A stretch of DNA of 13,180 bases from CAZPZZ01 sp964591245 (GTDB taxonomy: Bacteria; Acidobacteriota; Vicinamibacteria; Vicinamibacterales; UBA8438): positions 1 to 13,180 of the forward strand of contig CAZPZZ010000117.1 of assembly GCA_964591245.1 (NCBI GenBank). Direction: 5' to 3'. Below, piece after piece: positions 6,849 through 13,180 of this stretch. The notes under the pieces were generated by a model, which was not told where the DNA came from, did not search any database, and worked only from the letters and a program-made list of their open reading frames with translations. A program made the position numbers and the translations under genes. Position 1 is the first letter of the stretch, and each line of letters opens with the position of its first letter.

Positions 6849-7651
6849 CCCTGTCCTTTGTTCTTTTCTTGTTTCTGGCTCATCTCGGCATCGGCATTGT
6901 CGTCAGCCTCCTGCTCGTACCGAGAACAGCCGGGGTCCAATTTTTTCGATTCAATGCAGGCTTTGCCGCAACCCTGCTCCTGGTCGCCTTGGCCCTTCGC
7001 CCGGAGGAAGTCACACCGGGAACCGACGCGCATGGGATCGGCTTCTTTACACTCGTCGTCTCAACCGGTGCAATCCTCATCTACTGGGCCACTGTCGGGC
7101 GAATAATGGCGTGGTTGCGTCCGGTATTGCTCTGGCTCTCGGCCGGTGCCGGAACGGCGGCACTGATTACACAAGCCATCGCGGTATCAGCTGGACCAGA
7201 TAGCTGGAGCAGCGCACTGACCGTGGCCAGCTTCCTGACTTCGGCGGCTCTCCTGGGCGGCACCTCGACGGCCATGATTCTGGGACACTGGTACCTCGTG
7301 CTGCCATCAATGGAAGTCGCGCTCCTGCAGGCGGTCGTCAAGTTTCACATCGGTTCGACAGCACTCCGGATCATCGTCGTCTCTCTAGCCGTGTGGTGGG
7401 CCCTCACGATCGCAGAACTGCCCGGAATCAGCTTCGAGCGATACATCTTCTCTCTCGACGGAGTCTTCTTCTGGCAACGTATCCTGTTCGGGTTACTGGG
7501 CCCCGTGGTGCTCGCCTATATGACATGGGAGACCGCAAAAATCCGCGCGACCCAATCAGCAACTGGCATCCTCTATGTCGATTTCTTCACCGTCATCGTG
7601 GGGGAAGTCCTGGCGAAGTATTTGCTAGTAGCAACCACCGTTCCGGTATGA
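6839..7651 (+). CDS. Polytopic membrane protein, unknown function
   Basis: 270-residue, very hydrophobic protein that I do not recognise. About seven or eight membrane segments can be read, near 4-27, 37-54, 67-85, 95-117, 125-155, 160-190, 211-229 and 242-266. Histidines sit within or next to hydrophobic segments (His15 in LFLAHLGIG, His150 in ILGHWYLVLP, His170 in VVKFHIGSTALR), which would suit haem or metal binding, but this is inference. No signal peptide beyond the first helix. ATG 6839 is the first start after an in-frame stop at 6818; ATG 6845 is an alternative that overlaps the short upstream frame. No good ribosome binding site is seen. It is 64 bp upstream of the zinc-ribbon gene on the same strand, likely one unit. 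Confidence 0.8.
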   Translation: MFMTLSFVLFLFLAHLGIGIVVSLLLVPRTAGVQFFRFNAGFAATLLLVALALRPEEVTPGTDAHGIGFFTLVVSTGAILIYWATVGRIMAWLRPVLLWLSAGAGTAALITQAIAVSAGPDSWSSALTVASFLTSAALLGGTSTAMILGHWYLVLPSMEVALLQAVVKFHIGSTALRIIVVSLAVWWALTIAELPGISFERYIFSLDGVFFWQRILFGLLGPVVLAYMTWETAKIRATQSATGILYVDFFTVIVGEVLAKYLLVATTVPV

Positions 7652-7715
7652 CCACACATTGCATGTAAGGAGTTCCACGGCCAACGTTCTCTACGGGTCG
7701 GAACGAGAGATCACC

Positions 7716-8180
7716 ATGGAAGTCACGGTCGTCTGCCATCAATGTGGAAGTGCGCTCCCGGTATCTGCGCAAAACGAGGCAATACAAATCGATTGCGGTC
7801 GGTGCCACCAGGCCTATCTGCTAGAGTTCTCCGACGCTGTGTGCGCCGACAGACAAGTCGATGGCTGTCCGGTCTGCGAGGGCCGAGATTTCTACATGCG
7901 AAAGGATTTCGATCCGATACTCGGGGTCACGATCGTGATCATCGGGGCGCTGATAAGCGCCGGGTTCTACTACTTTGGACTCGACCTGGTCGCCTACGGA
8001 ATTCTGGCAGGTGCCACGCTTATCGACTTGGCTATTTACAGCCGTCTCAGTGATCTCACGGTGTGCTACCGATGCCACGCCGAGTTCCGCGGCGCATACG
8101 AACGCACGGCCGGTCCGTTTGACTTGCACACCGCGGACGAACTCGAACCGGAGTACGAACGCAAGATTGGTAAACGGTGA
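7716..8180 (+). CDS. Zinc-ribbon membrane protein, unknown function
   Basis: 154-residue protein with four CxxC knuckles: CHQC (7-10), CGRC (27-30), CPVC (51-54) and CYRC (117-120). They would make two zinc ribbons, the second pair split by a hydrophobic stretch at about 68-108 that can form two membrane segments. Both ribbons would then face the same side, presumably the cytoplasm. Such CPVC...DFYMRKDF...CYRCHAEFRG proteins occur as uncharacterised conserved proteins, to my recollection; I know no function. ATG 7716 is preferred since the first ribbon begins right after it; ATG 7659 would add 19 residues lacking domain character. The AAGGAG at 7668-7673 has no start codon at suitable distance. 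It converges with moeA, 6 bp away. Confidence 0.8.
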   Translation: MEVTVVCHQCGSALPVSAQNEAIQIDCGRCHQAYLLEFSDAVCADRQVDGCPVCEGRDFYMRKDFDPILGVTIVIIGALISAGFYYFGLDLVAYGILAGATLIDLAIYSRLSDLTVCYRCHAEFRGAYERTAGPFDLHTADELEPEYERKIGKR

Positions 8181-8186
8181 AGTCGG

Positions 8187-9407
8187 TCAGAACAACTTGA
8201 CCTCTACCTCCTCGCCCTGCTCGATGATATCCGTCTGAGCCGGGATCTCGATATAGCCATCAGCCTGCGACATGCTCGTGATGTCCCCAGATGCCTTGAA
8301 GGCCGGAACGGCCTGCCCTCCCGCGACCCGGACCGTGTAGAACTGGTGCCGGCCCGTCGTGGATACGATACGTTGCGCGGCCGTCGCCGAAACGGTCCGA
8401 TATTGGTAGGGTGGTAGTCCTGCCATTCGGCGGAGCATCGGCACAAGAAGCATGTAGGCATTCGACAGACACGACGTGGGATAGCCAGGCATCCCGAGGA
8501 CGGGCGTCGCACCGATGGTACCGAGCACCGTGGGCTTGCCTGGCTTGACGGCAATTCCATGGAACAAGAGCTCGCCCTTTTGCTGAATGACGTCAAGCGT
8601 CAAATCTCGCTCGCCCACAGAACTCCCGCCAGAGAAGACGAGTAAATCAAGTTCAAGACAGGCCTCGACCGTGGCTCCCAACTCGTCAAGATTGTCGGGC
8701 ACTGTGGGAAAGGCAACAGGCGTTCCCCCGTGTTGTCTGATGACTGAGCCGAGCGTAAACCGATTGATGTCGTAGATCTGCCCAGCCTTCAACGGTTGAC
8801 CAGGGGAAACAATCTCATTCCCGGTGGACAAAAGTGCCACGCGCGGCTTCACGAACACCTCGACCTGGGCAAATCCCAACGCGGCCAGTGACCCTACACG
8901 GCTCGGCGTTAAATGGTCTCCAGGGTGCAGCAGTTCGGTCCCGCGCGTGATGTCTGCCCCCTGACGCCCGACGTGCTGCCGAGGGTAGACCGGAGTGAAC
9001 ACAGCCACTTGGTCGCCCACCCGATCGGTTTCTTCGACCATGACCACCGCGTCGGCGCCAGCAGGCATCGGCGCACCCGTCGCGATCTGGGTGCACTGCC
9101 CGGCCTTCAAGGTCGCCGATGGGAGCCCGCCCGTGTGTACTGTCTCGACACACGTGAGTTCTCGCGGTTCGACTCGGCTCGTGCCAAACGTGCTCTCGGC
9201 CACCACCGCGTAGCCATCCATCGCAGCGCGATTGAACGGCGGCACATCACGATCCGCAACAATCGCAGTGGCGAGCACCCGGTCGACAGCCTGGTCCAGA
9301 TCGATCTGTTCTGTCCGACGGAGAGGCATCGCCACCGACTCCGCCCGCTGCAAGGCCTCCACGAACGGAATCGTCTCGCGGATCGGACGCATTTTCGTAC
9401 CGGTCAT
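8187..9407 (-). CDS. moeA: Molybdopterin molybdenumtransferase MoeA
   Basis: 406-residue enzyme that inserts molybdate (or tungstate) into adenylated molybdopterin, the last step of cofactor synthesis. Family blocks are present: PPFNRAAMDGYAV (56-68), TGAPMPAGADAVVMVEE (110-126), STGNEI (194-199), SGGSSVGERD (259-268), VKPGKPT (287-293) and GMPGYPTSC (305-313). The C-terminal domain is complete and ends KASGDITSMSQADGYIEIP plus a short beta strand tail, a form common outside the enterobacterial MoeA group. Metal choice between Mo and W cannot be read from this. ATG 9407 is used; a second ATG lies five codons on, and no strong ribosome binding site is visible for either. It follows moaB by 48 bp on the same strand. 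Confidence 0.95.
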   Translation of the reverse strand: MTGTKMRPIRETIPFVEALQRAESVAMPLRRTEQIDLDQAVDRVLATAIVADRDVPPFNRAAMDGYAVVAESTFGTSRVEPRELTCVETVHTGGLPSATLKAGQCTQIATGAPMPAGADAVVMVEETDRVGDQVAVFTPVYPRQHVGRQGADITRGTELLHPGDHLTPSRVGSLAALGFAQVEVFVKPRVALLSTGNEIVSPGQPLKAGQIYDINRFTLGSVIRQHGGTPVAFPTVPDNLDELGATVEACLELDLLVFSGGSSVGERDLTLDVIQQKGELLFHGIAVKPGKPTVLGTIGATPVLGMPGYPTSCLSNAYMLLVPMLRRMAGLPPYQYRTVSATAAQRIVSTTGRHQFYTVRVAGGQAVPAFKASGDITSMSQADGYIEIPAQTDIIEQGEEVEVKLF

Positions 9408-9455
9408 AAAGAACTCTTTGAAGGAGGCCTGCGGAACATCGACGGTTCCAGCAGG

Positions 9456-9959
9456 CTATCTGGTTACTTCACGCACCAGGTGGCCCAGCTCGGGGAGCAC
9501 CAGCTTCGTGATTCCCAACCGTACCGCATTCCGCGACCCTGGTAACGTGATCACGATCTTCCCTGATGACGTGCCTGCGCAGGCCCGCGACAGCATTGCT
9601 GATGGCCCGATCTCATCGTAACTCAATGCCCGGAAGAGCTCTCCGAACCCATCAATCCTCTTGTCGAGCAAAGCACTGACCACTTCAAACGTGCCGTCAC
9701 GACGGCTAATGCCAGTGCCACCGGTCGTGAGAACGGCATCAACATGATCCACCTCAAGCTGCTCCTGAATCGCCTCGCGCAAGGTGATCGGATCGTCCCG
9801 CACGATGGCATGTCCAGCGATCTGGTGCCCCCCGCCCACAAGTAGCTCGCGTAGCAGTTGCCCACCGGTATCAGTCTCCGGCGTACGCGTATCACTCACC
9901 GTAATCACATAACACCGCACCTGGGTAGGAGCAGCGGCCCGATGTTCAACATGGCTCAT
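9456..9959 (-). CDS. moaB: Molybdopterin adenylyltransferase-type protein MoaB/Mog
   Basis: 167-residue protein of the MoaB/Mog fold, which binds molybdopterin and, in Mog and many MoaB proteins, adenylates it ahead of MoeA. Seen: VITVSDTR near the start, TTGGTGIS (78-85), GFGELFR (104-110), SYDEIG (113-118) and LPGS (139-142). Length fits E. coli MoaB. ATG 9959 is chosen because the alignable sequence begins soon after; ATG 9986 and further starts to 10028 would lengthen it and run into the divergent glycosidase gene. Its position directly upstream of moeA supports a cofactor-insertion operon. Whether it is an active adenylyltransferase cannot be settled by eye. Confidence 0.92.
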   Translation of the reverse strand: MSHVEHRAAAPTQVRCYVITVSDTRTPETDTGGQLLRELLVGGGHQIAGHAIVRDDPITLREAIQEQLEVDHVDAVLTTGGTGISRRDGTFEVVSALLDKRIDGFGELFRALSYDEIGPSAMLSRACAGTSSGKIVITLPGSRNAVRLGITKLVLPELGHLVREVTR

Positions 9960-10010
9960 CTCAAGAATGATAACTGGTTTACCCATCCCGTTCGGTCTAC
10001 CATCCGAGAC

Positions 10011-11831
10011 GTGCATAAAATTCTGCAACTCGTCATGGTGTGCACGGTGGGGGCCCTGGGGCTCGCACCCCTGTTCGCGACTCCGCAGAGTGACGCCCCA
10101 GCAGCCCGATGGGTAGCCGAAACCTTCGAGCGCATGACGCTCGAACAGAAAATCGGCCAGCTGATCATGCCGTCAGTCCGGGCAGGCTATCTCAGTAACG
10201 ATAGCGAACGTTTCGAGCGATTGGCCGCACTCGTGACGGAACACCATGTGGGTGGCTTCCTCTTACTCGGCGGACGAACCCGAGCACCAGACGTGTTGCT
10301 GAACGCGAGCTATTCCCGATCAAGACTCGGCCAGCCACTCGCAGCAGCGTCACTTCTAAATCGGCTGCAAGCGCTGTCTGCCGTACCGCTCATGAATGCT
10401 GCCGACTTCGAGACCGGCGTCGGATTTCGCATCGCGGATGCCACCACCTTTCCGCGAGCCATGGCGCTCGGCGCGGCTAACGATGCGCGATTGGCCTTCG
10501 AAGCCGGTCGGATCACCGCCATTGAGGCGCGGGCCCTTGGCGTGCATGTCAATTTTGGACCGGTTGTCGACGTCAACAACAACCCGCGCAACCCCGTCAT
10601 CAATACCCGTGCGTTTGGGGAAAACCCGACCACCGTCGCTCGCCTTGCGTCCGCCTATGTACGCGGGCTCGCCGCAGGAGGCATGATTGCGACGCTGAAA
10701 CATTTCCCAGGTCACGGCGATACCGATGTCGATTCACATCTGGGTCTTCCGGTCATTGCGCATCCCCGCGCACGACTCGACCGCGTGGAATTGCCACCCT
10801 TTCGCGCCGGAATCACTGCGGGAACGGGAGCCATCATGACCTCGCACATCGCGCTGCCCAGTCTTGAGCCAGACCGCAAACGTCCCACGACCATGAGTCG
10901 GCGCATCGTCACCGACTTGTTGCGCGACGAACTCGGCTTCGACGGACTGGTCTATACCGACTCGATGCGGATGCGCGCGGTGACCGATCTCTTCTCACCA
11001 GGTGGGGCTGCAGTCGAGGCGGTGGTCGCGGGGCACGACGTGGTCGTGCACTCGGCGGACGACGCCGCCGCGATCAGGGCACTCACAACGGCCGTTCAGG
11101 AAGGCTCCATCGCTCTCGCGCAGCTTGACCGATCCGTCCGCCGAATACTGGAAGCCAAAGCTCGCGTCGGCCTAGCAGCAACCAACACCGTCCCACTCGA
11201 GGCAGTCCCACTTGTAGTCGGCACGCGGGCGCACCGGGCAGTGGCCGCCGAGGTCAGCCGCCGAGGGATGACCTTGCTGAAGGACGTTCCGCGTGACGTG
11301 CCACTCACCCTGCCTGCCTCTGCTGCAGTACTCTATCTCTCGGTGCTCGACTACCCATCTGGGTGGGGGAATGGGGCCCCAAGTCGCACCTTCCTTCCAG
11401 AGCTGCAGAAACGATGGCCCAACGTGACAGCGGTCGAAATATCAGACCGGACGACCCGTGCCGAGTTGGAACTCCTGGAAGCAAGCGTGGAACGCTACGA
11501 CGCAGTGGTCACGTCAATCTTCGTTCGTACGGCATCATTCAGCGGGCGTATGGACCTCGCTGAAGGTGTCATGCAATTTCTCCGTCGTGTCTCGCGGCAA
11601 AGCGTGACCCGCGAGCAGCCGTTTGTAACGATCTTCTTTGGCAACCCCTACGCGGCCAAGGCGATATTGGAGCTCCCGTCGATCCTTCTCACCTATGATT
11701 TCTACGACCTTGCCGAGGCGAGCGCCGTGGAGGCCCTCGCCGGCGAAACGGCCATTCGCGGCCACCTGCCGATTACGCTGAGTACTCAATTCCCAGTCGG
11801 ACACGGATTACACCGTAGTCAGGTCAACTGA
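10011..11831 (+). CDS. nagZ: Secreted family-3 glycoside hydrolase, NagZ-like beta-N-acetylhexosaminidase
   Basis: About 606 residues: Sec signal peptide (hydrophobic core about 4-21, likely cleavage after LFA at 23), a family-3 TIM-barrel domain about 35-385, and a C-terminal alpha/beta domain to the end. The NagZ signature is clear: KHFPGHGDTDVDSHLGLP at 229-246, holding the Asp241-His243 dyad that acts as acid/base, and the nucleophile Asp317 in YTDSMRM. Such enzymes release terminal N-acetylglucosamine from muropeptides or chitin fragments; a secreted two-domain form resembles Bacillus NagZ in layout. The start is uncertain: GTG 10011 gives the best signal peptide and avoids moaB; ATG 9942 has AGGAG 10 bases upstream but overlaps the moaB start; ATG 9951 also exists. 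Confidence 0.88.
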   Translation: MHKILQLVMVCTVGALGLAPLFATPQSDAPAARWVAETFERMTLEQKIGQLIMPSVRAGYLSNDSERFERLAALVTEHHVGGFLLLGGRTRAPDVLLNASYSRSRLGQPLAAASLLNRLQALSAVPLMNAADFETGVGFRIADATTFPRAMALGAANDARLAFEAGRITAIEARALGVHVNFGPVVDVNNNPRNPVINTRAFGENPTTVARLASAYVRGLAAGGMIATLKHFPGHGDTDVDSHLGLPVIAHPRARLDRVELPPFRAGITAGTGAIMTSHIALPSLEPDRKRPTTMSRRIVTDLLRDELGFDGLVYTDSMRMRAVTDLFSPGGAAVEAVVAGHDVVVHSADDAAAIRALTTAVQEGSIALAQLDRSVRRILEAKARVGLAATNTVPLEAVPLVVGTRAHRAVAAEVSRRGMTLLKDVPRDVPLTLPASAAVLYLSVLDYPSGWGNGAPSRTFLPELQKRWPNVTAVEISDRTTRAELELLEASVERYDAVVTSIFVRTASFSGRMDLAEGVMQFLRRVSRQSVTREQPFVTIFFGNPYAAKAILELPSILLTYDFYDLAEASAVEALAGETAIRGHLPITLSTQFPVGHGLHRSQVN

Positions 11832-11850
11832 ACAGACCCTCCTTCAAGCA

Positions 11851-13180
11851 CTAACGGTCGGCGTGTACATCAGAATCCGACATGTGCAACCCAGGGGGGA
11901 CCCTGAGCGCTGTCGGCGCCCCTTCACAGATCGGCAGGAATACAACAAAGGTCGAACCGCGCCCAGGCTGGGACTCAACGGTTACGAAACCCTTTCCCTG
12001 CTTGACGGCACCCTGGACCAGCACTAGGCCCAACCCGGCACCTTCACCGGGCGGCTTTGTCGTGAAAAATGGCTCAAACATCCGGTCCATGGTGGCGGTG
12101 TCCATACCGATGCCGGTATCGGTCACCGACAATTTCGCGTAGTGTCCCGGGCTAGCCTCCGGGTGTCCCCCTGCCAACGTTGAATCAAGCACCACACTCC
12201 GCGCCTCTACAGTGATCGTTCCCCCGTCTGGCATCGCGTCTCGGGCGTTGATAACGAGATTCGCGATGACTTGTTCGATCTGTGAACGGTTGGCGTGGAT
12301 TGGCCACTTTCCTGGCAAGAAGTTGAAGAGCATGACCACACCCTCTCCAATCAGCGGGCCGAACAGATCTCTCGCGTTCTCGATGGCTTCGCTCAGCAAG
12401 AATACCGAGGCCCGTGTGCCTTCGTTCCTGCTGAAATTCAAGAGTTGGCGCGTGAGCCCAGCCGATCGCTCGACCACTCGCTGGATCTGCCTAAGTTCCT
12501 GGATCGCCGGGTCGTTGGCTTCCAAACGACGCGCAAGCAGCTCCGAGTAGCCAGAGATGGCGGTCAGTGCGTTATTGAAATTGTGTGCCACGCCTCCCGT
12601 GAACTGACCGATGCTTTCGAGACGATTCACGCGCCGAAGCTGCACTTCCAACTCCAGACGTTCAGTGATGTCCTCGATCATGACGAGTGTAGAAACACTG
12701 GCTCCGTCGGTATCCCGGAACGCCAACACCGACGTGGACGTCATGATTTCGGCGCCTGCCTTCGTAAGGTAGCGCTGTCGGGCTTGCCCCATCTGCCCCT
12801 TACCCACTTGCGTTAGCACACCCGAAAGTGTTTCGTAGCCAGCGGGAGGCCTGAGTTCTTCCAACGTCCGCCCGACGAGTTCACTACCGTCGTACTCGAG
12901 AATACGACAAAGCGCGGAATTGACCTTGCTTAGACAGCCCTCAGTATCCAAGAATCCCATACCGAATGGCGAGTGCTCGAATATCGCCCAGAACCGCCGC
13001 TCACTCGCCTTGACACGCGCATTGGCAAAGCCAAAGTCCAATAGATCGGCTTCGCTACGGAGAGTGGTGCGCTCGTAACCGCTCCAAATGTGAGGTCCGC
13101 GAATGGCGAAGGACAGCACACCCAGACGCCCATCAACCTCTGGCATGGGCGCATGCAACGCAGCCCAGCCTGCACCGCAG
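11851..13180 (-). CDS. GAF-PAS sensor histidine kinase, C-terminal part
   Basis: 442 residues are visible and the frame stays open to the window edge, so the N-terminus is missing. A TTG at 13158 is not a credible start because conserved sequence continues before it. Numbering from that TTG: the end of a GAF domain (RLGVLSFAIRGPHIWS to about 50), a PAS domain about 52-165, a phosphoacceptor helix with GGVAHNFNNALTAI (His192), N-box NLVINARDAMPDGG (300-313), G1 DTGIGM (347-352) and G2 GAGLGL (373-378). No transmembrane segment and no receiver domain are seen in this part, so it is probably a soluble, ligand- or redox-sensing kinase that passes phosphate to an unlinked regulator. It converges with the glycosidase gene, 19 bp apart. 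Confidence 0.92.
   Translation of the reverse strand, partial: CGAGWAALHAPMPEVDGRLGVLSFAIRGPHIWSGYERTTLRSEADLLDFGFANARVKASERRFWAIFEHSPFGMGFLDTEGCLSKVNSALCRILEYDGSELVGRTLEELRPPAGYETLSGVLTQVGKGQMGQARQRYLTKAGAEIMTSTSVLAFRDTDGASVSTLVMIEDITERLELEVQLRRVNRLESIGQFTGGVAHNFNNALTAISGYSELLARRLEANDPAIQELRQIQRVVERSAGLTRQLLNFSRNEGTRASVFLLSEAIENARDLFGPLIGEGVVMLFNFLPGKWPIHANRSQIEQVIANLVINARDAMPDGGTITVEARSVVLDSTLAGGHPEASPGHYAKLSVTDTGIGMDTATMDRMFEPFFTTKPPGEGAGLGLVLVQGAVKQGKGFVTVESQPGRGSTFVVFLPICEGAPTALRVPPGLHMSDSDVHADR

Noticed and set aside
12295..12816. 173-residue + strand frame inside the GAF-PAS kinase gene
   Set aside because: Antisense shadow of a coding region with intact kinase motifs; no family features.
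13156..13158. TTG as the start of the GAF-PAS kinase
   Set aside because: The frame is open to the window edge and GAF-like sequence continues through this point, so the gene is cut by the edge.

Overview
The window reads as a piece of a moderately GC-rich, didermic, respiring bacterial genome, from a draft assembly or metagenome bin: it contains a run of exactly 100 N. Secreted proteins with Sec signals, a periplasmic-type binding protein, the futalosine route to menaquinone (MqnE), an Mn-type superoxide dismutase, molybdenum cofactor genes and a secreted family-3 glycosidase are present. The combination would fit an Acidobacteriota-like or related soil lineage, but that is a guess; no rRNA or other marker settles it. 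I see no CRISPR array, insertion sequence, integrase, tRNA or rRNA.

Layout. (1) 1-1644, + strand: the end of an OmpR-type response regulator overlapping by ATGA with a two-transmembrane HAMP sensor kinase. (2) 1678-4620, - strand: a vitamin B12 import operon, ATPase then permease then periplasmic binding protein, led by a well-formed cobalamin riboswitch and an extended -10 promoter. The assembly gap removes the end of the ATPase gene and the start of the permease gene, and by accident of its length makes them read as one open frame. (3) 4803-6689, + strand: mqnE (aminofutalosine synthase) and sodA, 48 bp apart. (4) 6690-8180, + strand: a hairpin-bearing spacer, an unrecognised polytopic membrane protein, and an unrecognised protein with four CxxC zinc-ribbon motifs and two membrane segments. 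(5) 8187-9959, - strand: moaB then moeA, for molybdenum (or tungsten) insertion into molybdopterin. (6) 10011-11831, + strand: a secreted NagZ-like family-3 beta-N-acetylhexosaminidase. (7) 11851-13180, - strand: the C-terminal part of a GAF-PAS sensor histidine kinase that continues beyond the window.

How it works together. The best supported regulatory unit is the B12 operon: intracellular cobalamin should bind the leader RNA and lower expression of the importer. The quinone and superoxide genes fit a respiratory, oxygen-exposed life. The least explained part is the membrane protein and zinc-ribbon pair after sodA, together with the hairpin and short possible leader frame in front of them. 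Most genes here are ordinary housekeeping or accessory genes. I found no convincing new multi-gene system; the items worth checking are the riboswitch leader, the sodA-downstream pair, and the gap artefact.
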